Shown here: one piece after another, positions 1 to 8,815 of the stretch
Numbering within the stretch: the stretch's first letter is position 1
Layout of the letters: each line of letters starts with the position of its first letter
Assembly: GCF_016591975.1 (NCBI RefSeq)
Contig: NZ_AP024169.1
Location: 520,001-584,000, forward strand
Reading direction: 5' to 3'
Length of the DNA stretch: 64,000 bases
From: Anaeromicropila herbilytica
GTDB lineage: Bacteria > Bacillota > Clostridia > Lachnospirales > Lachnospiraceae
Notes under the pieces: model-generated
Database searches by the model: none
The model's input: only the letters and a program-made list of their open reading frames with translations
What the model was told of the DNA's origin: nothing
Translations under genes and position numbers: made by a program

Positions 1-42
1 GTCAACATAAGTAAGACATGAATATTAGAAGGGATAAATATC

Positions 43-1011
43 ATGAATGGGGCAATATTACAACAACTGCAAAGGATTACGCCAGAAGAACAGGAAATAC
101 TGGATGGACGGAATGAAATAGACCGTGAAAGATATATGGATACCTCAGATATGATTGTAGATAGCAAGAAACTATTAGAGAGTGGTAGGTTAATCTGGGT
201 TCGAACACATACCCGCTTTGTCCATTTTCCAAAACATAAGCATAATTATGTAGAAGTAATCTATATGTGTTCAGGTAAGACACATCATAGAATAGATGGT
301 GATGAGGTGATTCTTAATCAAGGAGAACTGCTATTCTTAAATCAAAATGCAACACAAGAGATCTTGCCAGCCTCCAAGGAAGATATTGCAATTAATTTTA
401 TTATCTTGCCAGAGTTTTTTGACCAGGCACTTCACATGATGGAAGAAGAGGAGAACTTGATTCGTGATTTTGTCATCGGATGCTTATGCAGTGATGATAG
501 ATACACAAGTTATCTGCATTTTAAAGTATCGGATATCCTGCCAATTCAGAATCTTATAGAGAATCTTATATGGACTATCATGAATAATCAACAGAATAAA
601 CGAAGTATCAACCAGATAACTATGGGATTATTATTTCTACAATTAATGAACCATACCGATAAAGTAACCGCAGGAAAAGACTATATCGAACAAGAAATTA
701 TGCTAACAGTACTTCGCTATATCGAAGAAAATTATAAAGACGGCGAACTATCCGAATTAGCCCATCATATGAATTACGATCTATACTGGTTAAGTCGTAT
801 GATAAAAAAATTAACAGGTAAAAATTATACAGAACTCCTACAGACCAAACGTCTGAATCAAGCTGCCTACTATCTCCAACATACAACCTTAACAATAGCT
901 GATATCGGATTATCCGTTGGATATGATAACCTGAGTTATTTCTACCGAATCTTCAAACAAAAATATAGAATGTCCCCAAAAGAATACCGAACTCAATTCA
1001 GTAAAAAGTAA
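43..1011 (+). CDS. AraC-family regulator, probably of rhamnose catabolism
   Basis: A 322-residue transcription factor. The N-terminal half (about residues 50-140) reads as a cupin-like sugar-sensing domain, with the histidine-rich stretch HFPKHKHNYVEVIY. The last 100 residues are a double helix-turn-helix AraC DNA-binding domain, with IADIGLSVGYDNLSYFYRIF and the family ending KYRMSPKEYR. An AGAAGGG ribosome binding site precedes the ATG. It sits directly upstream of and co-directional with rhaB, rhaA, rhaD and fucO, so by position it is the likely rhamnose-responsive activator (inference; family members sense many sugars). A strong hairpin terminator follows, so it is probably transcribed separately from the catabolic genes. 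Confidence 0.85.
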   Translation: MNGAILQQLQRITPEEQEILDGRNEIDRERYMDTSDMIVDSKKLLESGRLIWVRTHTRFVHFPKHKHNYVEVIYMCSGKTHHRIDGDEVILNQGELLFLNQNATQEILPASKEDIAINFIILPEFFDQALHMMEEEENLIRDFVIGCLCSDDRYTSYLHFKVSDILPIQNLIENLIWTIMNNQQNKRSINQITMGLLFLQLMNHTDKVTAGKDYIEQEIMLTVLRYIEENYKDGELSELAHHMNYDLYWLSRMIKKLTGKNYTELLQTKRLNQAAYYLQHTTLTIADIGLSVGYDNLSYFYRIFKQKYRMSPKEYRTQFSKK

Positions 1012-1054
1012 AAGACATTGCACTAGATGCTAAGCATTAGTGTGATGTCTTTTT
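1011..1054 (+). terminator. Intrinsic terminator after the AraC-type regulator
   Basis: The arms AAAGACATtgCACTA and TAGTGTGATGTCTTT pair around a 12-base loop and are followed by TTTTT. The hairpin begins at the stop codon of the regulator. Confidence 0.8.
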
Positions 1055-1112
1055 GCTTCAGCACTGCTAAATTTAATAATTAAAATATTTGCTTCTAATT
1101 ACCACACGATAC

Positions 1113-1376
1113 ATGTTCTTCTTCATAACCTTGCCTGGCGGTTTGCACAAAACAGAGTTAGCAAATGCGCCTTTGAATAGGTATTAGAAGTTCTATTCTC
1201 AGAGTATTTTTGTGTTATATCCTAGAACAGATCTGTTTGAGCGAAGCGAGTTATCTGTCCTAGGATATGTCTTACACAAAAATGCTCTGAGAATTAGAAC
1301 TTCTTATACCTATTCAATGAAGCATTTGCTAACTCTGTTTTGTGCAAACCGCCTACACAACCTTACGATAGGAACA
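1113..1376. repeat. Long-hairpin intergenic element A
   Basis: A nearly perfect inverted repeat of about 215 bases (core 1137-1353). The outer arms begin GGCGGTTTGCACAAAACAG and end with its reverse complement. The arms continue inward through AGTTAGCAAATG, AATAGGTAT, TTCTCAGAG and TATCCTAG, to a loop holding GAGCGAAGCGAG. A weaker outer match (ATGTTC/GAACAT) extends it to about 264 bases. It carries no credible protein. It lies between the regulator and rhaB and resembles in design, though not in arm sequence, the elements at 4434-4714 and 21114-21374. It could be a non-autonomous mobile element or a processed RNA hairpin. Confidence 0.8.
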
Positions 1377-1477
1377 TAATTCAATCTGCAAATAAGGACA
1401 CATTTTTTTGCAACTAGTGATATTTCGAACAAACCATTTATCCTATAGAATATACCTATAAAGGAGGGAAGGCACCG

Positions 1478-2875
1478 GTGAAATATTATTTAGCAATTGA
1501 TATAGGAGCTTCCAGTGGAAGACATATTTTAGGACATATTAGAGACGGGAAGATGCAACTAGAAGAAATCTATCGCTTCCATAATGGGATGTCAGAAAAA
1601 GATGGTGAATTATGTTGGGATTATGAGTCTTTATTTACGGAAATAAAGGCCGGAATGAAAAAGTGCAGCGAGTTAAATAAGATACCAGTGAGCGTTGGTA
1701 TCGATACTTGGGCAGTCGATTTTGTTCTATTAGATAAGGAAAATAAGGTTCTTGGAAATACCGTAGGCTACCGTGACGGACGTACAAAGGGTATGGATCA
1801 AAAGGTGTATGAGTGTATTTCAGAAGTAGATTTATATAGAAGAACTGGTATACAGAAGCAAATATTTAATTCCATCTATCAGTTAATGGCAGTGAAAGAG
1901 AATCATCCAGAGTATCTAGAAAAAGCGGAAACGATGCTAATGGTACCGGATTACTTTCATTACTTGCTATCAGGAATTAAGAAGACAGAGTATACCAATG
2001 CAACGACAACAGGACTTGTAAGTCCTGATACAAAAAATTGGGATTATGATTTAATCAACCAGTTAGGATATCCTCGTCAAATATTTAGGGAGATAAAAGA
2101 AGCTGGAAGTGTAATAGGAGGCTTAACAGAGGAGATTCAAAAAGAAGTTGGATACAACTGTGAAGTAATCCTTCCAGCAACTCACGACACAGGTTCGGCA
2201 GTATTGGCAGTGCCTTCCAATGAAGAAGATACGCTATATATTAGCTCTGGAACGTGGTCGCTTATGGGGATTGAACGAATAGAAGCAGATTGTTCAAGCA
2301 ACAGTAGAGAACACAATCTTACCAATGAGGGCGGATATGAATATCGCTTCCGTTACCTTAAAAATATTATGGGTCTGTGGATGATTCAGTCCATGAAAAA
2401 AGAAATCAAGGAAGACTATAGCTTTGGTGAAATCTGTGAGATGGCTTCAAAGGAAACCATAGAATCTATAGTGGATTGTAATAATGACTGTTTTTTAGCA
2501 CCAAAAAGTATGAGTGAAGAAGTTCAGAAATATTGCTTAAATACCAATCAGGTTGTACCAAAAACAGTAGCTGAGACTGCAGCAGTTATCTATAACAGCC
2601 TAGCAAAATGCTATCAGGCAACCATTGAAGAGATTGAAGAATTAACAGGACGCACTTATGGTAAGATTCATGTCATTGGTGGCGGAGCTAATGCAGAGTA
2701 TCTGAATCAGATTACAGCAAGAGATACGAAGCGAACCGTGTTAGCAGGCCCGGTGGAAGCAACAGCAATAGGTAATCTTATGGTTCAGATGATTCAGAAA
2801 AAAGAATTAGAGAATCTTGAAAGTGCTAGAAACTGCGTGTATGAGTCATTTGAGATTAAGAAGTTTGATGCATAG
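1478..2875 (+). CDS. rhaB: Rhamnulokinase
   Basis: A FGGY-family sugar kinase of 465 residues, the usual size for RhaB. It phosphorylates L-rhamnulose to L-rhamnulose-1-phosphate in the cytoplasm. The N-terminal phosphate-binding loop is AIDIGASSGRHILG. The second half carries THDTGSAV and SSGTWSLMG, and the C-terminal nucleotide-binding motif is IHVIGGGANAEYLNQ. The start is GTG, set by a strong AAGGAGGG at 1461-1468 nine bases upstream. It is first of the catabolic genes. About 300 bases separate it from rhaA, so rhaA may have its own promoter and leader. Confidence 0.93.
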   Translation: MKYYLAIDIGASSGRHILGHIRDGKMQLEEIYRFHNGMSEKDGELCWDYESLFTEIKAGMKKCSELNKIPVSVGIDTWAVDFVLLDKENKVLGNTVGYRDGRTKGMDQKVYECISEVDLYRRTGIQKQIFNSIYQLMAVKENHPEYLEKAETMLMVPDYFHYLLSGIKKTEYTNATTTGLVSPDTKNWDYDLINQLGYPRQIFREIKEAGSVIGGLTEEIQKEVGYNCEVILPATHDTGSAVLAVPSNEEDTLYISSGTWSLMGIERIEADCSSNSREHNLTNEGGYEYRFRYLKNIMGLWMIQSMKKEIKEDYSFGEICEMASKETIESIVDCNNDCFLAPKSMSEEVQKYCLNTNQVVPKTVAETAAVIYNSLAKCYQATIEEIEELTGRTYGKIHVIGGGANAEYLNQITARDTKRTVLAGPVEATAIGNLMVQMIQKKELENLESARNCVYESFEIKKFDA

Positions 2876-2936
2876 AAAGCATTTATTCATAAGAATTGTT
2901 GCTGTTGAACAATCAAGTCATATCAGCAATCTGACA

Positions 2937-2966
2937 TTGATGATAAATAGTAAAACATGGTATGTT
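2937..2966 (+). promoter_or_regulatory. Possible promoter for the rhaA leader RNA
   Basis: TTGATG and TATGTT are separated by 18 bases, about 85 bases upstream of the structured leader. The match is modest and the AT-rich background makes chance matches common. The rest of 2876-3050 shows nothing else. Confidence 0.3.
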
Positions 2967-3050
2967 ACGTCATAAGTTAGATGGCATATTAGACCATTAA
3001 TCAAGAAGAAACAATCAGGAAGAAACAATAAAAATAAACAACAAATACAG

Positions 3051-3177
3051 GTTGAAAGAAAGTAAAAAAAGGAAAGGAAAGCCACGTAAAGATTCTTTCA
3101 ACTGGTGAAATAGAATTTCACATAAATCGTGGCAGTAACACATGAAAATACAGATGTGTTTCGTGATGGGTATCAAT
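3051..3177 (+). ncRNA. Structured 5' leader RNA of rhaA (pseudoknot, candidate riboswitch), copy 1
   Basis: Four helices can be drawn. P1 pairs GTTGAAAGAA (3051-3060) with TTCTTTCAAC (3093-3102). P2 pairs GCCACG (3081-3086, inside the P1 loop) with CGTGGC (3128-3133), which makes a pseudoknot. P3 is GTGAAAT/ATTTCAC (3105-3121). P4 is AACACAT/ATGTGTT (3137-3160) with ATGAAAATA in its 5' side and loop. It ends at GATGGG, a weak ribosome binding site seven bases before the rhaA ATG. The same architecture recurs at 16061-16191, with compensatory changes in P3 and P4. I do not recognise it as a named riboswitch class. Its position at the ribosome binding site suggests translational control (inference). 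Confidence 0.72.
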
Positions 3178-4422
3178 ATGAGTACAGTACAAAGATATGA
3201 ATTAGCAAGAGAAATGTATAAAAAGATAGGTGTAGATACTGATGCAGCAATGGAAATCTTAAAAACAATTCCAATCTCCATGCATTGTTGGCAAGGTGAT
3301 GATGTAGCAGGATTCGAAGGAGATGGACAATTATCAGGAGGAATTCAAACAACAGGAAATTATCCTGGAAAAGCAAGAAATCCAGAAGAATTAATGGCTG
3401 ATATTGATAAAGCACTTAGCTTAGTTCCTGGAGTTCATAGAATTAATCTTCATGCAAATTATGCAATCTTTGAAGATGGATTTGTTGATCGTGATCAGTT
3501 AGAGCCAAAGCACTTTAAGAAGTGGGTGAAATTTGCAAAGGAAAGAGGCCTTGGTCTAGATTTTAATCCAACATACTTTTCACACCCTAAGGCAAGTAAT
3601 GCCTCTTTATCAAGCGAAGATGAAGAAATCAGAACATTCTGGATTAATCATGGAAAAGCATGTATTCGTATTGCAGAATACTTTGCGACTGAATTAAATA
3701 GTCCATGTAATGTGAATATTTGGATACCAGATGGTTTTAAAGATATTCCAGCAGATCGTATGGCACCAAGAAGAAGATTAAAAGATTCCTTAGATCAGAT
3801 TTTATCCATTGATTATGACAAGAAGAAAGTACTAGTTGCAGTTGAATCAAAAGTATTTGGAATTGGAGTAGAAAGCTATACCGTTGGATCTCATGAATTC
3901 TATATGAATTATGCAGCGAAGAATGATTTACTTTGCTTATTAGATAATGGACATTATCATCCAACAGAATCCGTAGCAGATAAGATTCCATCAATGTTAT
4001 TATTCTTTGATAAAGTTGCTTTACATGTAACAAGATGTGTTCGTTGGGATAGTGACCATGTTGTATTATTTGACGACGAGACCAAAGAAATTGCAAAAGA
4101 GATTATCCGTAATGGACACGAAAGAGTAATCTTAGCGCTGGATTTCTTTGATGCTAGTATTAATCGTATCTCTGCTTGGGTAGTTGGTATGAGAAATATG
4201 CAAAAAGCTTTATTAAATGCATTATTATTGCCTAATGAAAAATTAGCAAAGCTTCAAGAAAATAGAGAATTAACTGAACTTATGATGTTACAAGAAGAGT
4301 TAAAATTATATCCGGTTGGGGATGTATGGAACTACTTCTGTGAAATGAATGAAGTACCACAAAAAGAAGATTGGTTTGAAGAAGTTCGCAAGTATGAAAG
4401 TGAAGTACTGAGTAAACGTTAA
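3178..4422 (+). CDS. rhaA: L-rhamnose isomerase
   Basis: A cytoplasmic, metal-dependent TIM-barrel isomerase interconverting L-rhamnose and L-rhamnulose. The protein of 414 residues follows E. coli RhaA closely: SMHCWQGDDVAGFE, GGIQTTGNYPGKARN, LDFNPTYFSHP, NIWIPDGFKDIP, AVESKVFGIGVESYTVGS and LALDFFDASINRISAW. An open frame extends to an ATG at 3142, but those 12 codons lie in hairpin P4 of the leader RNA. The ATG at 3178 matches the family N-terminus (MSTVQRYELAREMY) and is preceded by GATGGG, so I use 3178. Confidence 0.93.
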   Translation: MSTVQRYELAREMYKKIGVDTDAAMEILKTIPISMHCWQGDDVAGFEGDGQLSGGIQTTGNYPGKARNPEELMADIDKALSLVPGVHRINLHANYAIFEDGFVDRDQLEPKHFKKWVKFAKERGLGLDFNPTYFSHPKASNASLSSEDEEIRTFWINHGKACIRIAEYFATELNSPCNVNIWIPDGFKDIPADRMAPRRRLKDSLDQILSIDYDKKKVLVAVESKVFGIGVESYTVGSHEFYMNYAAKNDLLCLLDNGHYHPTESVADKIPSMLLFFDKVALHVTRCVRWDSDHVVLFDDETKEIAKEIIRNGHERVILALDFFDASINRISAWVVGMRNMQKALLNALLLPNEKLAKLQENRELTELMMLQEELKLYPVGDVWNYFCEMNEVPQKEDWFEEVRKYESEVLSKR

Positions 4423-4433
4423 GCAAAAGGGGG

Positions 4434-4714
4434 CTGAAAAAGTCCCTTGGGGGAGTTTTGTGATGAATATTACTATATAAATATACGTGTTGTGATTTTG
4501 GTTAAAGAAGTATAAGAGATACTAAATGAAAAAAGAATCACTCAAAGCATAATCAGAAGGAGCGAACTCGCAAAAAGCGCTCAGACAGCACTCCTTCTGA
4601 TTATTGAATGATTCATTTTTCATTAAGAATCTCTAATACTCTTTAAAACAAAATCCCAACTCGCATATTGATACAGTAATATTCAGGCAAGTTCTTTGAA
4701 GGGACTTTTGCAGC
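4434..4714. repeat. Long-hairpin intergenic element B
   Basis: An imperfect inverted repeat of about 280 bases between rhaA and rhaD. The left end GCTGAAAAAGTCCCTT matches the reverse complement of the right end AAGGGACTTTTGCAGC. The arms also share ATGAATATTACT.TAT/ATA.AGTAATATTCA, AAGTAT.AGAGAT/ATCTCTAATACT and AATCAGAAGGAG/CTCCTTCTGATT. The loop (GCGAACTCGCAAAAAGCGC...CAGCA) is the reverse complement of the loop of element C at 21114-21374. No protein is encoded. The ends resemble terminal inverted repeats of an insertion sequence, so a MITE-like element is my preferred reading. The rest of the gap to 4871 is plain AT-rich sequence. Confidence 0.78.
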
Positions 4715-4871
4715 GCTTTAGAAATTGAGAAGGATAATGTCTGATTTCTCGATTCGAAGAAAAATTATAATTAGTAACGTTTAAAGTGAAGTATTAAAAA
4801 ATATCAACCAAATAAATAGTAATTAATTAAATAAAAATAGAATGCCACTAAAAGGCAGTTAGGAGCACAAG

Positions 4872-5699
4872 ATGAGAGTATTAGATGCAGAATTTGTACA
4901 AGGATTTATCCGTATGGCGGACGATGGATTTTTACAGGGGTGGCATGAAAGAAACGGTGGAAATCTAACATACCGTATCAAGAAAGAAGAAATTGAATCA
5001 GTTAAGGAATCATTAGTAACCAAAAGCGAGTGGCAACCAATCGGAACAAAGGTTGCTAAGTTAGCAAAGGAATACTTTTTAGTTACTGGAAGTGGTAAAT
5101 ATTTCAGAAATGTTAATTTGAAACCAGAGGAAAATATTGCTATAATAGAGTTGGATGATGAAGGTGAAAATTACCGAATTCTATGGGGCCTATGTGAAGG
5201 GGGAAGACCTACTAGTGAACTTCCTTCCCACCTTATGAATCATGAAGTAAAGATGGAAGCTTCAGGCGGTAAGCACAGAGTAATCTATCATGCACATACA
5301 ACAAATGTAATTGCACTTACATTTGTACTTCCTTTGGAAGATAGGGTATTTACCAGAGAGTTATGGGAGATGGCAACTGAATGTCCAGTTGTATTCCCAG
5401 ACGGTATTGGTGTTGTACCTTGGATGGTTCCAGGTGGAAGAGAGATTGCAGTTGCAACAAGTGAATTAATGAAGAAATATGATGCTGCAATATGGGCACA
5501 TCACGGATTATTCTGTTCAGGTGAAGACTTCGATTTAACATTTGGATTAATGCATACAATTGAAAAATCTGCGGAGATTCTAGTGAAAGCATTATCTATG
5601 AATCCTAACAAATTACAAACAATTACTCCAGACAACTTTAGAGATTTAGCGAGAGACTTCAAGGTAACTTTACCGGAAGAATTCTTATATGCAAAATAA
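4872..5699 (+). CDS. rhaD: Rhamnulose-1-phosphate aldolase
   Basis: A class II, zinc-dependent aldolase of 275 residues, typical for RhaD. It cleaves L-rhamnulose-1-phosphate to dihydroxyacetone phosphate and L-lactaldehyde. The expected zinc-ligand region is visible as IYHAHTTN and, later, AHHGLFCSG. The substrate-binding start GWHERNGGNLTYR and the ELPSHL segment also fit the family. AGGAG at 4861-4865 lies six bases before the ATG. It is separated from rhaA by hairpin element B and is 38 bases from fucO, with which it is probably co-transcribed. Confidence 0.93.
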   Translation: MRVLDAEFVQGFIRMADDGFLQGWHERNGGNLTYRIKKEEIESVKESLVTKSEWQPIGTKVAKLAKEYFLVTGSGKYFRNVNLKPEENIAIIELDDEGENYRILWGLCEGGRPTSELPSHLMNHEVKMEASGGKHRVIYHAHTTNVIALTFVLPLEDRVFTRELWEMATECPVVFPDGIGVVPWMVPGGREIAVATSELMKKYDAAIWAHHGLFCSGEDFDLTFGLMHTIEKSAEILVKALSMNPNKLQTITPDNFRDLARDFKVTLPEEFLYAK

Positions 5700-5737
5700 C
5701 TAGCAAATTTGACAAACACAGAAAAGGAGAAATTAAA

Positions 5738-6886
5738 ATGGCAAACAGATTTATATTAAATGAAACATCTTATCATGGAAAAGGTGCAATTAACCATATT
5801 GCAGATGAAGTAAGTACAAGAGGATTTAAAAAAGCATTTGTATGTTCTGATCCAGATTTAGTGAAATTCGGTGTTACGCAAAAAGTAATTGATGTATTAG
5901 AAAGCAATGGATATACTTATGAATTATATACAAATATTAAACCAAATCCAACGATTGAAAATGTACAAACAGGTGTAGAAGCATTCAAAAAATCAGGTGC
6001 GGATTATATCATTGCAATCGGTGGTGGTTCTTCCATGGATACTGCAAAAGCAATTGGTATCATTATTAAGAACCCAGAATATGAAGATGTAAGAAGTCTT
6101 GAAGGGGTAGCACCTACGAAGAATAAATGTGTTCCTATTCTTGCAGTTCCTACAACAGCAGGTACAGCAGCAGAAGTTACGATTAATTATGTAATCACAG
6201 ACGCAGAGAAAAATCGTAAGATGGTATGCGTAGACCCACATGATATTCCAGTAGTAGCAATTGTTGATCCAGATATGATGGCTTCTATGCCAAAAGGTCT
6301 TACAGCAGCAACTGGTATGGATGCGCTTACTCATGCAATCGAAGGATATATTACAAAGGGCGCTTGGGAATTATCTGATATGTTCCATTTAAAAGCAATT
6401 GAAATCATTGCAAGATCTCTTAGAGGAGCAGTAGATAATACAGACGAAGGTAGAGAAGGAATGGCTCTTGGCCAATACGTAGCCGGTATGGGATTCTCTA
6501 ATGTAGGTCTTGGAATCGTTCACTCAATGGCTCACCCACTTGGAGCACTATATGATACTCCACACGGTGTTGCAAATGCAATCATTCTACCAACCGTTAT
6601 GGAATATAACGCTAGTGCAACTGGTGATAAGTATAAATACATAGCTAAAGCTATGGGCGTTGAAGGCGTTGATGGTATGAGCGTAGAAGAATACAGAAAA
6701 GCTGCAATTGATGCTGTTAAAAAATTATCAGCAGATGTTGGTATACCAGCAGATTTAAAAGATATTGTAAAAGTGGAAGATATATCTTTCCTTGCTCAAT
6801 CTGCATTTGATGATGCATGTAGACCAGGTAACCCAAGAGATACAAGTGTAGAAGAAATTACTGAATTATATAGGAAATTAGTTTAG
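5738..6886 (+). CDS. fucO: Lactaldehyde reductase (iron-containing alcohol dehydrogenase)
   Basis: A group III, iron-dependent alcohol dehydrogenase of 382 residues. It shows the NAD-binding GGGSSMDTAK and the metal-binding segments TGMDALTHAIEGY and HSMAHPLGALYDTPHG. In this cluster it would reduce the L-lactaldehyde released by RhaD to 1,2-propanediol, regenerating NAD+ during fermentation. An AAAAGGAG ribosome binding site precedes the ATG. Substrate assignment rests on context plus close resemblance to FucO; other family members act on butanol or propanediol. Confidence 0.88.
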   Translation: MANRFILNETSYHGKGAINHIADEVSTRGFKKAFVCSDPDLVKFGVTQKVIDVLESNGYTYELYTNIKPNPTIENVQTGVEAFKKSGADYIIAIGGGSSMDTAKAIGIIIKNPEYEDVRSLEGVAPTKNKCVPILAVPTTAGTAAEVTINYVITDAEKNRKMVCVDPHDIPVVAIVDPDMMASMPKGLTAATGMDALTHAIEGYITKGAWELSDMFHLKAIEIIARSLRGAVDNTDEGREGMALGQYVAGMGFSNVGLGIVHSMAHPLGALYDTPHGVANAIILPTVMEYNASATGDKYKYIAKAMGVEGVDGMSVEEYRKAAIDAVKKLSADVGIPADLKDIVKVEDISFLAQSAFDDACRPGNPRDTSVEEITELYRKLV

Positions 6887-6964
6887 ATAAAAGTTAGGAT
6901 AATAATAAATTACTTGTCCTTGTTATAGAATAAAAGGATAGTAAGAAATTTAATTAACAAGAAA

Positions 6965-7010
6965 AAGATGTTATGGAAGTTATTAAGCTACTATAACATC
7001 ATTTCTTTAT
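6965..7010 (+). terminator. Terminator of the rhamnose operon
   Basis: GATGTTAT and ATAACATC pair around an 18-base AT-rich loop and are followed by ATTTCTTT. The U-tract is interrupted, so this is a moderate terminator. Confidence 0.5.
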
Positions 7011-7340
7011 TCTTAAATAATATGAATTGTTTTACTTAAGAATTGTTATTATACTTACAATTAATAAAATTAGAAGTGCAATATCAAAATTATTCATGTA
7101 AATGAATGTGCAATTTATTTTTAACTGAGATTTGATATAACATTTATAATATGCCTGGACATTGCATATAAAATAGATTGTAATAACTTTACTAAGAATA
7201 AAACTACTCTTAATATAAAATAATAAGGTGAAAGAAAAGCATGTTATGAAACAACTATAATATATGCTAAATTAATGTAATAATATCATTAGGTAATGAA
7301 AGACAAGTAAGATAAAAACACAAATATGGAGGAACAACAA
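7011..7340. other. AT-rich intergenic stretch upstream of the GH1 gene
   Basis: About 330 bases, very AT-rich, with no open frame of note, no strong hairpin and no repeat that I can see. It must hold the promoter of the downstream glycosidase, but AT-richness prevents a confident choice. Confidence 0.4.
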
Positions 7341-8747
7341 ATGAGTAAATTTCCAAAAGATTTCCTATGGGGAGGCGCAGTTGCAGCTAACCAATGTGAA
7401 GGAGCCTATAATGAAGACGGTAAAGGATTATCCATTCAAGATATTATACCTCATGGAATCAAAGGCCCAATCTCAGAAGAACCAACTTCTGATAATATGA
7501 AGTTAGTAGGTATTGACTTTTATCATAGATACAAAGAAGATATTAAATTATTAGCAGGAATGGGCTTTAAAGTATTTCGTACTTCAATTGCATGGTCTCG
7601 TATCTTCCCTAAAGGAGATGAAAAGGAACCAAATGAAAAAGGGTTACAATTCTATGATGATTTATTTGATGAATGTAGAAAGTATGGGATGGAGCCATTA
7701 GTAACAATATCACACTATGAGACACCTCTTCATCTTGCAAAGGAATATGATGGGTGGAGAAGCCGTAAATTAATTGGTTTCTATGAGAATTATGTAAGAA
7801 CAATCTTTACAAGATATAAAGATAAGGTAAAATATTGGCTTACTTTTAACGAGATTAATTCTGTATTACATGCACCATTAATGAGTGGTGGAATCTACAC
7901 ACCAAAAGAAGAACTTACGATTAATGACTTGCTTCAAGCGGCTCATCATGAATTAGTTGCAAGTGCTTTGGCAACTAAGATCGGACATGAGATTAATCCT
8001 GAATTTAAGATTGGATGTATGGTTATTGCAATGCCAATCTATCCTTTGACACCTAATCCGGATGATGTCATAAAGATGATGGAATCAGATCATGAGAATC
8101 TATTATTTACAGACGTTCATGTGCGAGGTAAGTATCCTAATTACGTAAAACGTATTCTTAGTAAGATGGGTGGCGAGATTAAGATGGAGCCAGGTGATGA
8201 AGAGATTCTTAAGAATACCGTAGATTTCATTTCCTTTAGTTATTATATGAGTATCTGTGAAAGCGCCAAACCAGCCGCAAAAGGTGAAGGTAATCTATTG
8301 GGTGGAGTTGCAAACCCTCATCTAGAATCTAGTGATTGGGGATGGCAGATTGATCCTAAAGGTCTACGTTATGTGCTGAATACTATGTATGATCGTTATC
8401 AAAAACCACTATTTATAGTTGAAAATGGACTAGGAGCAGTGGATCAACTAATTACTGATGAAAATGGAAATAAAACAGTAGATGATACGTATCGTATTAA
8501 TTACCTTAAGAAGCACATTGAGCAGATTGCAGAAGCAATCGAAGATGGTGTTGAATTAATGGGTTATACAACTTGGGGATGTATTGACTTAGTAAGTGCA
8601 TCAACGGCAGAACTTAAGAAACGATATGGATTTATCTATGTGGATCGTAACGATGATGGAAGTGGATCATTAGAACGCTATAAGAAGAAATCTTATGATT
8701 GGTATAAAAAAGTAATTGAATCCAATGGTGAAGATTTAAGTATCTAG
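7341..8747 (+). CDS. GH1 6-phospho-beta-glucosidase
   Basis: A glycoside hydrolase family 1 TIM barrel of 468 residues. The N-terminus KFPKDFLWGGAVAANQCEGAY is the family signature. The acid/base is in TFNEIN and the nucleophile in IVENGLGA. The C-terminal STAELKKRYGFIYVD fits the Ser-Lys-Tyr phosphate-binding motif of 6-phospho enzymes, so phosphorylated cellobiose-type or aryl glucosides from a PTS are the likely substrates. No PTS gene is adjacent. The upstream in-frame ATG at 7326 is part of the ribosome binding site ATGGAGG; the ATG at 7341 is the better start. It is flanked by its own terminator, so it is monocistronic. Confidence 0.9.
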   Translation: MSKFPKDFLWGGAVAANQCEGAYNEDGKGLSIQDIIPHGIKGPISEEPTSDNMKLVGIDFYHRYKEDIKLLAGMGFKVFRTSIAWSRIFPKGDEKEPNEKGLQFYDDLFDECRKYGMEPLVTISHYETPLHLAKEYDGWRSRKLIGFYENYVRTIFTRYKDKVKYWLTFNEINSVLHAPLMSGGIYTPKEELTINDLLQAAHHELVASALATKIGHEINPEFKIGCMVIAMPIYPLTPNPDDVIKMMESDHENLLFTDVHVRGKYPNYVKRILSKMGGEIKMEPGDEEILKNTVDFISFSYYMSICESAKPAAKGEGNLLGGVANPHLESSDWGWQIDPKGLRYVLNTMYDRYQKPLFIVENGLGAVDQLITDENGNKTVDDTYRINYLKKHIEQIAEAIEDGVELMGYTTWGCIDLVSASTAELKKRYGFIYVDRNDDGSGSLERYKKKSYDWYKKVIESNGEDLSI

Positions 8748-8768
8748 AAAATAGGATATATAAGAATT

Positions 8769-8815
8769 GCTCCCATGTTTTTCTGTAACAAAAGAAAACC
8801 ATAGGAGCTTTTTTT
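8769..8815 (+). terminator. Terminator after the GH1 gene
   Basis: GCTCCcATGtTTTtCT pairs with AGaAAAcCATaGGAGC, followed by seven T residues. Confidence 0.85.

Noticed and set aside
3051..3177. A cobalamin, SAM, TPP, FMN, c-di-GMP or THF riboswitch for the rhaA leader
   Set aside because: None of their conserved core words is present, and the P1/P2 interleaving with the ATGAAAATA hairpin does not fit the layouts that I know.
1478..6886. A bacterial microcompartment locus for 1,2-propanediol linked to the rhamnose genes
   Set aside because: No shell protein, diol dehydratase or aldehyde dehydrogenase gene is present here; such genes may lie elsewhere.
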